A DNA stretch of 14,812 bases from Clostridia bacterium (GCA_016296675.1 JAEDIV010000059.1:1-14812), one strand, 5' to 3'; positions 7,285 to 14,761 are shown, counted from the stretch's first letter. Translations and numbers: made by a program. Notes: generated by a model not told the origin, from the sequence alone.

Positions 7285-7289
7285 GGAGG
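7285..7289 (+). promoter_or_regulatory. Ribosome binding site that selects the GTG at 7298
   Basis: GGAGG is 8 bases before GTG 7298 but only 2 bases before ATG 7292, which is too close for efficient initiation. The GTG start gives the N-terminus MAKIKFVSRL. Confidence 0.65.
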
Positions 7290-7297
7290 ATATGAAC

Positions 7298-7858
7298 GTG
7301 GCTAAGATCAAGTTTGTTTCCCGTTTGCGGGAAGGCTTTCGGAAAATTATGGTATCGCTGAAAAGAAAGCCGCAGACCATTCCCATGCTCGTGCTTGCGG
7401 CGGCGTTTGTGTATTATTCCCTGAACCTTACGCACATTTCCGATACCACGGCGAAGATTCAGCTGCCCGGCATGGGCCTTACGGGCTTTTGTACGATGCT
7501 GTTTTCCATGCTGTCTTTTGTATGCTTTATCAATGCCTATCCGAGACGCAAGAAAACCAATATGCCGATGCTGATTCTCATGTTCCTGATGCTCTTCGGA
7601 CTCATCTTCTGCGATACCTATTATGCTGCGCGCATCACTCAGGCCATCACGCGCGCGGATCATCCGATCGTGATTGACGCAAACACGTTGTATATCGAAA
7701 AGGCGCATCGAGTACTTATGGTGCACCGTTTGATCGTTGCTTGCGGCGCTGTGCTTACGATGCTTGTTCCGGTACTGAGAAGGATGCTTAAAAAGGTCAA
7801 TACTTCTTTGGCAGTTGAAGAGAATGCAGATATGGGGGCCATTACGCTTTCTGAATGA
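7298..7858 (+). CDS. Small four-helix membrane protein, function unknown
   Basis: No family recognised. From GTG 7298 it has 186 residues. A strongly basic cytoplasmic N-terminus of about 27 residues precedes helices at about 28-46, 58-80, 88-112 and 141-162. An inner YPRRKKTNMP turn separates helices 2 and 3. The outer segment 113-140 carries ITRADHPIVIDANTLYIEKAH. A basic RRMLKK follows helix 4, then an acidic tail. It starts 14 bases after the ATPase stop and overlaps the following gene by four bases (ATGA), so the two are translationally coupled. Its placement among transporter genes suggests a role in the same complex or in its regulation, but nothing in the sequence proves it. Confidence 0.72.
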   Translation: MAKIKFVSRLREGFRKIMVSLKRKPQTIPMLVLAAAFVYYSLNLTHISDTTAKIQLPGMGLTGFCTMLFSMLSFVCFINAYPRRKKTNMPMLILMFLMLFGLIFCDTYYAARITQAITRADHPIVIDANTLYIEKAHRVLMVHRLIVACGAVLTMLVPVLRRMLKKVNTSLAVEENADMGAITLSE

Positions 7859-8484
7859 GCAGGAAAAAATGGAAAAATGAAGCGCCCGGAAGAACGCCCG
7901 AAGAAGGATATTACCGCCTTCATTCGCAGGCGATCGACGATCTTGTAGGCGCAAATAGAGAAAATACACCGAAATTTTCCCAGGAGGAACTCAAAAAATA
8001 TACCTCTTCCCGCGGAAAACTTCATTTGCCTGCCTGGCTTAAGGTGAGCCTTGTCAAAGCCTGGTTTTACGGAGCGATCTGTTACTTTGCGTTTTTCGGG
8101 CTGGGGATGTATACGGCGGATCAGCTGGATCTGTATTTCGCGGCAGCGATGATCATGGGCATGCTGAACGATCTCATTCTCAACCGCCTTCTTCGGTTTT
8201 TGGTAAAGACGCAGGGCGGGGAAAAGGAATACCTTTTCATTACCGCGCGCGGAGTGAAGGGATTTATTTTGAACATCCTGTATGCGTTTTTACTGCTTTT
8301 CATCGTGATCACGTTTTACAGCGCAATCAATGCGTTTTTGCTGTTTGTGACGGAAGATGCAAACAGTATGATTGGAGTTGAACCGGTATTGTTTGGCATC
8401 GTGACAATGCTGTCGGATACGCTCATTGTTTCAATGAAGCGGCTGATGATCCGAATCATTGACGACGCCAAGCGGATGGGATAA
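7855..8484 (+). CDS. Membrane protein with soluble N-terminal segment, function unknown
   Basis: No named family recognised. The 209 residues begin with about 60 hydrophilic, probably cytoplasmic residues (YYRLHSQAIDDLVGAN, then FSQEELKKYTSSRGK). Membrane segments follow at about 66-86, 91-110, 136-160 and 174-194, and the protein ends in a basic tail (MKRLMIRIIDDAKRMG). The helix region has conserved-looking aromatic and glycine positions (AWFYGAICYFAFFGLGMY; GMLNDLILNRLLRF). ATG 7855 overlaps the preceding stop and lacks its own ribosome site, so it depends on coupling. It is the last of the membrane accessory genes before the pectin hydrolases. I have an impression that similar proteins accompany LplB/YtcP-type importers in Clostridia, which I cannot verify here. 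Confidence 0.75.
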   Translation: MSRKKWKNEAPGRTPEEGYYRLHSQAIDDLVGANRENTPKFSQEELKKYTSSRGKLHLPAWLKVSLVKAWFYGAICYFAFFGLGMYTADQLDLYFAAAMIMGMLNDLILNRLLRFLVKTQGGEKEYLFITARGVKGFILNILYAFLLLFIVITFYSAINAFLLFVTEDANSMIGVEPVLFGIVTMLSDTLIVSMKRLMIRIIDDAKRMG

Positions 8485-8502
8485 CGGAAGGAAGGCTGAT
8501 TT

Positions 8503-10071
8503 ATGATGCTGCGCCTTTTGTATGCAAGCTGCGTAAGCGCGTGCTTTGAACTGGACTGCGAAACGCCGTATTATGCGTGCGGCGCGTATAAGGTATTTTT
8601 AAACGGCGAATTCGCGCTTGAAAACAACACAAACGTTTTTTCGCTTTTCGGACTTGAAAGCGGAAAGAAATATGAAGTGCGCCTTGAAATGGGTTCTTTC
8701 AGCGCGAAAGCCGAATTTGAGACGAAAAAGGAAACCTGCGCCTGCGACGTGCGCGCTTTCGGCGCAGCGGGCGACGGCGTTACCGATGATACGCGCGCCA
8801 TTCAGTCGGCCATCCATTTTCTGCCGGACGGCGCGAGGCTCCATTTTCCAAAGGGCGCCTATCTCACTTCTCCCATTGCCCTTAGAAGCCATATAACGCT
8901 TGAATTCGCTTCGGGCGCATCGCTTCTTGGAAGCACAGACAGAAAGGCTTATCCCATCCTGCCCGGAAATGTTTCTGACCTTTCTGGCGGAGACGATATC
9001 ATGATCGGCGCGTTTGAAGGCGTCATGCGGCCAATGTACCAGTCGCTCATCCATGCGTCTCATGCGGAGGATATCGCAATTGTCGGTTCAGGCGTCATTG
9101 ACGGAAACGCACAAAACAGCGATTTCTGGACGGAGTTCAAAAACTTCCCAACCGCGCGTCCGCGCCTTCTGTTTTTCAATAACTGCAAAAATGTTTCCGT
9201 GCACGGTATTACCGCGCGCAATTCCGCTTCCTGGACATTCCATCCGTTCTACTCGGAAAACGTTTCGATTCTGGATGTTCAGGTTGAAGCGCCGAAATGC
9301 AGCCCCAATACCGACGCCATTGATCCTGAGTCGTGTCAGGGCGTCAACATCATCGGCTGCCGCCTGAGCGTTGGGGACGACTGCATCGCAATCAAATCGG
9401 GGAAAATCGACCTTGCCAGACAGCGCCTTAAGCCGGCGAAGGATCACGTGATCCGCAATTGCCTTATGCAGTTCGGCCACGGCGCGGTGACGCTTGGAAG
9501 CGAAACCGCCTCGGGCGTCAAGAATCTGACGGTTGAAAAATGCATCTTCAATGCCACCGACCGCGGTCTTCGCATCAAAACCCGCCGCGGACGCGGGAAG
9601 GATGCAAATATTTCCGGCATCACCTTTGAAAACATCAAGATGGATTCGGTTATCACGCCTTTTGTCATCAACATGTGGTACAATTGCTGTGATCCCGACC
9701 GGTATTCCGATTATGTCAAGTGCCGTCTGCCCCTGCCCGTGGACGACCGCACGCCGCATCTGGGCGAATTCACGTTCAGGAATATCGAGTGCAAAAACGC
9801 GCACGCCGCCGCTTCCTATATCGACGGACTTCCGGAAGCGCCGATTGAGAAGGTAACGTTTGAAAACGTGTCCGTATCCTTCTTGGAGGATGCAAAGCCC
9901 TTTGTGCCGGCGATGCAGAATGATGCCGTAGAAAGATGCAAAATGGGATTGTATCTAAACAACGTCAAAACTGTTGTCATCAAGGATACTGTTGTTTCGG
10001 GCGCGCAGGGGGATATCGCAATTACCGCAAACTGCGAAAATGTGATCAGGGACAATCTACGGGAGGGATAA
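8503..10071 (+). CDS. GH28 polygalacturonase-type glycoside hydrolase, cytoplasmic, with N-terminal Fn3-like domain
   Basis: Hydrolyses alpha-1,4 linkages of galacturonan, or the galacturonate-rhamnose backbone, by inversion. The 522 residues comprise a beta-rich Fn3-like domain (about 1-75, with VFLNGEF and NVFSLFGL) and a right-handed beta-helix that opens with RAFGAAGDGVTDDT at 84-97. GH28 catalytic motifs are all present: NTDAID at 269-274 (Asp271), GDDCIAIKSG at 291-300 (Asp292, Asp293), GHGAVTLGSE at 325-334 (His326) and RIK at 357-359. Fn3-plus-GH28 architecture is common in exo-acting polygalacturonases. The N-terminus MMLRLLYASC reads as the first Fn3 strand, not a signal peptide, so it should act on imported oligosaccharides. 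AAGG at 8492-8495 supports the start; ATG 8506 is an alternative. GH105 follows 2 bases later. Whether it cuts homogalacturonan or rhamnogalacturonan fragments cannot be decided from sequence. Confidence 0.93.
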   Translation: MMLRLLYASCVSACFELDCETPYYACGAYKVFLNGEFALENNTNVFSLFGLESGKKYEVRLEMGSFSAKAEFETKKETCACDVRAFGAAGDGVTDDTRAIQSAIHFLPDGARLHFPKGAYLTSPIALRSHITLEFASGASLLGSTDRKAYPILPGNVSDLSGGDDIMIGAFEGVMRPMYQSLIHASHAEDIAIVGSGVIDGNAQNSDFWTEFKNFPTARPRLLFFNNCKNVSVHGITARNSASWTFHPFYSENVSILDVQVEAPKCSPNTDAIDPESCQGVNIIGCRLSVGDDCIAIKSGKIDLARQRLKPAKDHVIRNCLMQFGHGAVTLGSETASGVKNLTVEKCIFNATDRGLRIKTRRGRGKDANISGITFENIKMDSVITPFVINMWYNCCDPDRYSDYVKCRLPLPVDDRTPHLGEFTFRNIECKNAHAAASYIDGLPEAPIEKVTFENVSVSFLEDAKPFVPAMQNDAVERCKMGLYLNNVKTVVIKDTVVSGAQGDIAITANCENVIRDNLREG

Positions 10072-10073
10072 TC

Positions 10074-11207
10074 ATGCAGGAAAACATTTCCAATTATGTA
10101 CTTTCGCTTATTGAGAAATCTTCTCCCGAGTCAACCGCGTGGAACATCGAGACCATGCGCGCAGGCGGAAAAGCCAGCTGGAACTATGTCGACGGCTGCA
10201 TGCTGATTGCGCTGATTGAGATGTCCAAGATTTTGAAAGACGACAGATATCTTGACTTTGTTATTTCGTTTGTCGATTCCTTTGTGTCTGAAGACGGCGA
10301 AATCAGAACCTACAGACCCGAAAGGCAGACGCTGGACGACGTCAATGAAGGCAGAGTTTTGTTTCCTTTGTATGAAAAGACGAGAAATGAAAAATACCGC
10401 TTAGCAGCCGAGAGACTCAAAAAAGCGCTGGACACGCAGCCGCGCACATATGAAGGCAATTTCTGGCACAAGCAGATTTATCCCGATCAGGTGTGGCTGG
10501 ACGGCGTATATATGGCGCAGGTATTTCTCGCGCAGTATGAAAAGCACTTTGGCGCAAAGGATTATTCCGACATCGCCCGGCAGATTTCCGTCGTCAGACG
10601 GCGCATGTTTGATGAAGAAAAGAAATTGTATTATCACGGCTATGACGCGAGCAAAAAGGCGTTCTGGGCGGATCCTGAGAGCGGAAAGAGCAAGAGCTTC
10701 TGGCTGCGGGCGATGGGCTGGTACGCGGCAGCGCTTTCGGATCTCATCGAGGTTCTCCCGGAAGGCTGCGAGAAGAAAATGATTGCAGAGCTTCTTTCCG
10801 AGATGATGGAAGGCGTTCTTTCCTACCGCGATGAAAAAACGCATATGTACTGGCAGGTCGTGGATCAGGGCGGCCGCGAGGGAAACTATGTCGAAACCAG
10901 CGGCTCCAGTATGATCGCTTATGCGATGATGAAGGGCGCGCGGCTGGGCGCAATCGACAAAAAATATGCCGCCAAAGGCCTTGAGACCTTTAACGGCATT
11001 GTGAAGAACCATCTTGCATTTGTGGGCGGGGACATTGAACTGACCGGAATCTGTCTGGTTGCCGGCCTTGGTCCTGAGAACAACCGCCGAAGAGACGGCA
11101 CGTATGAATACTATATTTCCGAGCCTGTAGTCAAAAATGACGCCAAGGGCGTGGCTCCGTTTGTGATGTGCTACACCGAAGCAATCCGGGTTACGGATCC
11201 GGAATAA
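10074..11207 (+). CDS. GH105 unsaturated rhamnogalacturonyl/galacturonyl hydrolase (YteR/YesR-like)
   Basis: Removes the 4,5-unsaturated galacturonyl residue left at the non-reducing end of pectin fragments by lyases, by hydration of the double bond. The 377-residue product is an alpha/alpha-barrel protein without signal peptide, so it is cytoplasmic. WLDGVYM at 141-147 carries Asp143, matching in position and context the general acid/base Asp143 of B. subtilis YteR. Also present are LDDV at 87-90, WHKQIYPDQ at 131-139, FWLRAMGW at 209-216 and ETSGSSM at 274-280. ATG 10074 is chosen for GGGAGGG at 10061-10067; the frame is open further upstream, but there it overlaps GH28. Its stop overlaps the convergent regulator gene by 17 bases. 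Its presence implies that the imported substrate includes lyase products made outside the cell. Confidence 0.93.
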   Translation: MQENISNYVLSLIEKSSPESTAWNIETMRAGGKASWNYVDGCMLIALIEMSKILKDDRYLDFVISFVDSFVSEDGEIRTYRPERQTLDDVNEGRVLFPLYEKTRNEKYRLAAERLKKALDTQPRTYEGNFWHKQIYPDQVWLDGVYMAQVFLAQYEKHFGAKDYSDIARQISVVRRRMFDEEKKLYYHGYDASKKAFWADPESGKSKSFWLRAMGWYAAALSDLIEVLPEGCEKKMIAELLSEMMEGVLSYRDEKTHMYWQVVDQGGREGNYVETSGSSMIAYAMMKGARLGAIDKKYAAKGLETFNGIVKNHLAFVGGDIELTGICLVAGLGPENNRRRDGTYEYYISEPVVKNDAKGVAPFVMCYTEAIRVTDPE

Positions 11208-11976
11208 TTTTCTGGCTGTCTGCGCTTGCGCCTTCCGTGAGCTTGATCACCTTTTCCGTATAGTATTCTTTCGGCGAAACTCCGTACTTCTTTTTAAAGA
11301 GCCTTGAAAAGTACAAGGGATTGTTGAAGCCGCAAAGGTGCGCAACTTCCGTGATGGAGGAGTGTACCGAGCACAAAAGATCCGAAGCAGCCTGCAGACG
11401 CAGATTGGTCAGATACTGGTGCGGCGTCATGCCCACTTCGTTTCGCATGAGCTTTGTCAGATAATCGTTGCAGTAGGGAAGTTGAGACAATACTGTTTCA
11501 AGATCGAAATTCGCGTCGGCGTAGTTTTCGACGATGCTTTTTATGATTTGCTCGGCAACCTTGTTTTTGGGTCTGACTGTGTGGTAAGCGGTTATGCATC
11601 GGATGATCAGGCCGCCGTAGGCGTTTAAAAGCGCGGCGCGCCTGTCGGGATCGCCGGTAAAAAGATAATACGCATCCTGAAACAGATGCAGAAGGCTTTT
11701 GTTTCCGTCATCCCGGACGAGCACAGGACTTGTGAACGGCAAGGTTGCATTGTCGATATTCAGATGGATGTTGGTAAAACCGTAAATGCTTTCGTTTTTA
11801 TGCGGAAGATCCGGCGGAATCACCACGATATCTCCTTCCGAATAGGGAATGGCAGTATCTTCAAAGATAAATTTTCCATCTTTGCTTGTGCAGTAGACAA
11901 GCTCCCAGTTGCTGTGGGCGTGCCTGTTGACGATGTGCGTCAGAAAATGCTTGCCGGCAAATATGATTTCGTTCAC
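11191..11976 (-). CDS. AraC-family transcriptional regulator with cupin sensor domain
   Basis: Probable local regulator of the pectin operon. The 261 residues have an N-terminal cupin-type sensing domain (RHAHSNWELVY at 18-28; EGDIVVIPPDLPH at 47-59) and a C-terminal AraC DNA-binding domain with two helix-turn-helix units at about 140-240. The second unit reads ITEVAHLCGFNNPLYFSRLF and is followed by KKKYGVSPKEY, the standard AraC signature. The start is GTG 11976, with GAGG 7 bases upstream. A sigma-A promoter precedes it (12004-12032). It is convergent with GH105 (17-base overlap) and divergent from the second ATPase. The ligand is probably a pectin-derived sugar or uronate, inferred from the neighbours only. 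Confidence 0.9.
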   Translation of the reverse strand: MNEIIFAGKHFLTHIVNRHAHSNWELVYCTSKDGKFIFEDTAIPYSEGDIVVIPPDLPHKNESIYGFTNIHLNIDNATLPFTSPVLVRDDGNKSLLHLFQDAYYLFTGDPDRRAALLNAYGGLIIRCITAYHTVRPKNKVAEQIIKSIVENYADANFDLETVLSQLPYCNDYLTKLMRNEVGMTPHQYLTNLRLQAASDLLCSVHSSITEVAHLCGFNNPLYFSRLFKKKYGVSPKEYYTEKVIKLTEGASADSQKIIPDP

Positions 11977-12003
11977 GGTATCACCTCGTTACATATCAAT
12001 TTT

Positions 12004-12032
12004 ATTGTATCAAAAGAATGATTTTTTGTCTA
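12004..12032 (-). promoter_or_regulatory. Sigma-A promoter of the AraC-family regulator
   Basis: On the - strand, TAGACA (12032-12027) and TACAAT (12009-12004) are separated by exactly 17 bases; each differs from the consensus at one position. Transcription should begin near 11997, about 20 bases before the GTG start. The rest of the 118-base divergent gap (to 12094) shows no equally good promoter for the + strand ATPase gene, which may therefore need activation. Confidence 0.7.
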
Positions 12033-12094
12033 TCGGATTCTTCCATGAAAGAAAGACAGTTTTTCCTGAATATGTATTAAAGGAGCGGACATGC

Positions 12095-13174
12095 ATGGCA
12101 TACCTCACTTTGAGAAATGTGAATAAAATCTATCCCAACGGCTTTCACGCGGTGCATGATTTTAATCTGGAGGCGGAGAAGGGCGAGTTCATCGTGTTTG
12201 TCGGCCCGTCCGGCTGCGGTAAAAGCACCACGCTTCGCATGATCGCCGGCCTTGAGGATATTTCAAAAGGTGAGTTTTTGATTAACGGAAACCTTGCCAA
12301 CAATCTTGGCCCCAGAGAGAGGGAAGTGGCGATGGTTTTCCAGAGCTATGCGCTTTATCCGCATATGACGGTTTATGACAACCTTGCTTTCGGATTGTCG
12401 CTTCAGGGCGTTGACGAGGACGTAATTGAAAAGCGCGTTCAAAAGACGGCGGAGATTCTCGGCCTTACTGAATATCTCGACCGTATGCCCCGAGCGCTTT
12501 CCGGCGGACAGAGGCAGCGCGTTGCCGTCGGACGCTCCATTATCCGAAAAGTCGGCGTGTTTCTGATGGACGAGCCGCTTTCAAACCTCGACGCCAAGCA
12601 GCGCGTAACCATGCGCAGCGAAATCACGCAGATTCATCGGGAAACCGGCGCGACCACCATCTATGTAACCCATGACCAGACCGAAGCCATGACCATGGCG
12701 GACAGAATCGTAGTCATGAAGGACGGTTATATTCAGCAGGTGGGAACGCCCAAGGAAGTATATTTCAGGCCCGTCAACATGTTTGTCGCCGGCTTCATCG
12801 GGGAGCCGCCGATGAATTTCATCCGCAGAACCGTTCAAGACGGAAAAATCCTGGTCGGCAGCCGCGAGATCGATGTAAAAGACAAACTCGGTGCGCACGC
12901 AGCGGAATATGAGGGAAAGGAAATCGTAATGGGCTTCCGTCCCGAAGCAATTTCGCTCAGCGCGCAGGCGGAGGACTACGCCCTTTCCGGCATGGTAGAG
13001 CTTACTGAGATGCTGGGCGACAATGCCAATGTCTATGTGGATATCGAGGAAAGCAAGGCGATACTCAAAGTCACGCCGCACGAGATTCCCGAAATGGACG
13101 AAGAGATCGTGTTCTATATTCCGCGTGGCAGCGTCTATCTGTTTGACGCCAAGACGGAAGAAATCATCGACTGA
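12095..13174 (+). CDS. Second ABC transporter ATPase, MsmX/UgpC family
   Basis: A second sugar-importer ATPase, 359 residues, paralogous to the one at 6219. Walker A GPSGCGKST is at 37-45, Q-loop Gln83 is followed by SYALYPHM, signature LSGGQRQR is at 135-142, Walker B VFLMDE at 155-160, SNLD at 163-166 and switch His193. The C-terminal domain has GFRPEAI near 280 and LGDNANVYV. Unlike the first, it keeps the usual Pro in the YPH motif, so it looks like the generic, possibly shared, energiser. ATG 12095 is chosen for AAGGAG at 12080-12085 (9-base spacing), with the product starting MAYLTLRNVNKIYP; the frame is open further upstream but overlaps the divergent regulator. It is transcribed alone and ends at the terminator 13189-13233. 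Confidence 0.93.
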   Translation: MAYLTLRNVNKIYPNGFHAVHDFNLEAEKGEFIVFVGPSGCGKSTTLRMIAGLEDISKGEFLINGNLANNLGPREREVAMVFQSYALYPHMTVYDNLAFGLSLQGVDEDVIEKRVQKTAEILGLTEYLDRMPRALSGGQRQRVAVGRSIIRKVGVFLMDEPLSNLDAKQRVTMRSEITQIHRETGATTIYVTHDQTEAMTMADRIVVMKDGYIQQVGTPKEVYFRPVNMFVAGFIGEPPMNFIRRTVQDGKILVGSREIDVKDKLGAHAAEYEGKEIVMGFRPEAISLSAQAEDYALSGMVELTEMLGDNANVYVDIEESKAILKVTPHEIPEMDEEIVFYIPRGSVYLFDAKTEEIID

Positions 13175-13188
13175 CAAGTGAATATCGG

Positions 13189-13233
13189 AAAGGAGTCTTT
13201 TAAGCGCATCAATGCCTTAAAGATTCCTTTTTT
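13189..13233 (+). terminator. Rho-independent terminator after the second ATPase gene
   Basis: Bases 13189-13204 pair with 13216-13230 (15 pairs, with one G-T wobble and one bulged T) around an 11-base loop. The T run 13228-13233 closes it. It lies 15 bases after the stop codon and separates this gene from the downstream promoter. Confidence 0.85.
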
Positions 13234-13249
13234 ATTACGTATTCTTCAT

Positions 13250-13278
13250 TTGAAATTATGTCTGATTTTGGCTAAAAT
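13250..13278 (+). promoter_or_regulatory. Sigma-A promoter of the ketopantoate-reductase-family gene
   Basis: TTGAAA (13250-13255) and TAAAAT (13273-13278) are spaced by 17 bases, each one mismatch from consensus. The expected start is near 13285, giving a leader of about 33 bases with GGAGG at 13305-13309. Confidence 0.75.
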
Positions 13279-13317
13279 GATTGAGTAAGCGTCTTTTTAT
13301 ATATGGAGGATGTTTTT

Positions 13318-14334
13318 ATGAAACGCTATGCGATTTACGGTGCGGGTTCGCTGGGCACGGTGCTCGGCGCATATATTACGAAAAACGGCGGAAATATTGA
13401 CTTAATCAACAGAAACAAAGCGCATGTCGCCGCGCTCAATGAAAAGGGCGCGCGCATCACGGGCAAGACGGAAATGCTTGTGAAGGTGAGGGCATATACG
13501 CCGGATCAGATGGAAGGAAAATATGACGTGATCCTGCTTATGACCAAGCAGCTTCTGAATAAGGAAGTCGTCACCTTTTTAAAGGATTACCTGTTGGATG
13601 ACGGTGTGATCGTGACGCTTCAAAACGGCCTTCCGGAGCCGGGCATTGCACAGATCGTCGGAAGCAGCCGCACGATGGGCTGTGTCGTCGAATGGGGCGC
13701 GACGCTTTCTGAGCCCGGTGTCTGCGTGCTTACAAGCGATGTGGACAGTTTGTCTTTCCATATGGGCAGGATGGAGGGAATCACCAGAGAGAAGTTTGAC
13801 GAAGTGAAAGCCCTCCTTGAAAAAATGTGCCCTGTGCATGAAGAGGAAAATCTGCTTGGCGCAAGATGGTCCAAGCTTCTGATCAACGCGACCTTCTCCG
13901 GCCTTGGAACGGTTATGGGCGGCGTGTTTGGCGATGTTTCCGAAAATGCTGCTGCGCGCAGGGTAGCCATTCAGTGCATGAAGGAAGTTGTGGATGTAGG
14001 ACATGCGGCGGGCGCGACGTTTGCGCCGGTGCAGGGCAAGAACATTATTGCGCTTTTCTACTACAAAAACGCCCTCAAGCGTGCCTTTGCCATGGCGCTT
14101 ATGCCCATCGCCATGAAAAAGCACAGAAATATTGAGCCTTCGATGCTTCAGGATCTGAAGAAGGGCAAGAAATGCGAGATCGACGCCATTAACGGCATTG
14201 TTTCCGAGTGGGGCAGAAAATACGGCGTGAAGACGCCGATCAATGACCGGATTGTAGAAATCATCAAAAAGGCGGAAACGGGCGAGATCACGCCGAAAAA
14301 AGAGAACATCTCGCTGTTTGACGATCTTCTGTAG
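13318..14334 (+). CDS. Ketopantoate reductase family (PanE/ApbA) oxidoreductase
   Basis: Likely NADPH-dependent reductase of a 2-keto acid; the reference reaction is 2-dehydropantoate to pantoate in CoA synthesis. The 338 residues begin with a Rossmann motif (YGAGSLGTVLGAY at 7-19). Residues typical of the active site are all in place: TKQ with Lys77, QNG with Asn103, WSKLLINA with Lys186 and Asn190, Ser275, and Glu287 in KCEIDAING. The ATG at 13318 is 8 bases from GGAGG (13305-13309); an ATG at 13303 overlaps that site and is rejected. No other pantothenate genes are near. Next to pectin genes, its true substrate might instead be a sugar-acid-derived 2-keto acid; many members of this family are of unproven specificity. 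Confidence 0.87.
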   Translation: MKRYAIYGAGSLGTVLGAYITKNGGNIDLINRNKAHVAALNEKGARITGKTEMLVKVRAYTPDQMEGKYDVILLMTKQLLNKEVVTFLKDYLLDDGVIVTLQNGLPEPGIAQIVGSSRTMGCVVEWGATLSEPGVCVLTSDVDSLSFHMGRMEGITREKFDEVKALLEKMCPVHEEENLLGARWSKLLINATFSGLGTVMGGVFGDVSENAAARRVAIQCMKEVVDVGHAAGATFAPVQGKNIIALFYYKNALKRAFAMALMPIAMKKHRNIEPSMLQDLKKGKKCEIDAINGIVSEWGRKYGVKTPINDRIVEIIKKAETGEITPKKENISLFDDLL

Positions 14335-14351
14335 GCTGCTTTAGGAAAAAT

Positions 14352-14729
14352 ATGAAAATTCCGGTTTCCGATATCCGAAAGAAATCCATTTAAGACTGGT
14401 CGCGAGAATTGTGATCTTTCTTGTCTGCATATTGGCGTATGCGTTTGACCGGAGGCGGTTTGACGTTTTGGAAGGCAACAAATGCTGCACCACCTGCCGC
14501 ATTTTCAACTGGGATCATCTGATGATGTTTACGCCGATGCTGTTTGTGAAAGGCTTTTCTTCGTATTCGCTGATCCTTGTGGCGATCAGCGTGTTTGCTG
14601 CTTGGGAGATCTGTGTGTTTTTTGTATCCTGAGCGGTTCTGGGAAAACAGCAACATGGCCCTCAAATGCACGGAATGCACGGATAAGCTTTGCACGCAGT
14701 ACTGCAGAAAACTGAGAACCACGCGATAA
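14352..14729 (+). pseudogene. Frameshifted small Cys-rich membrane protein gene
   Basis: ATG 14352 follows AGGA at 14343-14346 and the PanE-type stop by 17 bases, but reads only 13 residues (MKIPVSDIRKKSI) to a TAA at 14391. The -1 frame then continues as LRLVARIVIFLVCILAYAF and stays open to TGA 14630-14632. Moving back at the six-T run 14618-14623 gives CVFLYPERFWENSN, and then a tail with spacing C-x2-C-x4-C-x3-C (KCTECTDKLCTQYC) ending at TAA 14727-14729. One missing and one extra T would restore a 125-residue protein with two membrane helices and an internal CCTTC. The continuity of sense across both breaks suggests a real gene. It is either a pseudogene, a pair of sequencing errors, or slippage-controlled. 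Family not recognised. Confidence 0.5.
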
Positions 14730-14761
14730 AAAATCGCAGGCGATTTTATACGCCTGCGATT
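14728..14761 (-). terminator. Rho-independent terminator for a gene right of the window
   Basis: Bases 14732-14742 and 14751-14761 form a perfect 11-bp stem (core TCGCAGGCG) with an 8-base loop. On the - strand it is followed by six T (14733-14728). It would end transcripts entering from the right. On the + strand the hairpin starts 3 bases after the TAA at 14727-14729 but lacks a downstream T tract. Confidence 0.8.

Noticed and set aside
8503..8560. Lipoprotein signal on the GH28 protein (VSAC or YASC near the N-terminus)
   Set aside because: The hydrophobic stretch is short, only one basic residue precedes it, and the sequence runs directly into Fn3-like strands; it fits the first strand of that domain better.
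12027..12058. Inverted repeat TGTCT...AGACA between the divergent promoters as an operator
   Set aside because: The arms are only five bases, 22 bases apart, in AT-rich DNA; this is expected by chance and AraC-type proteins more often use direct repeats.
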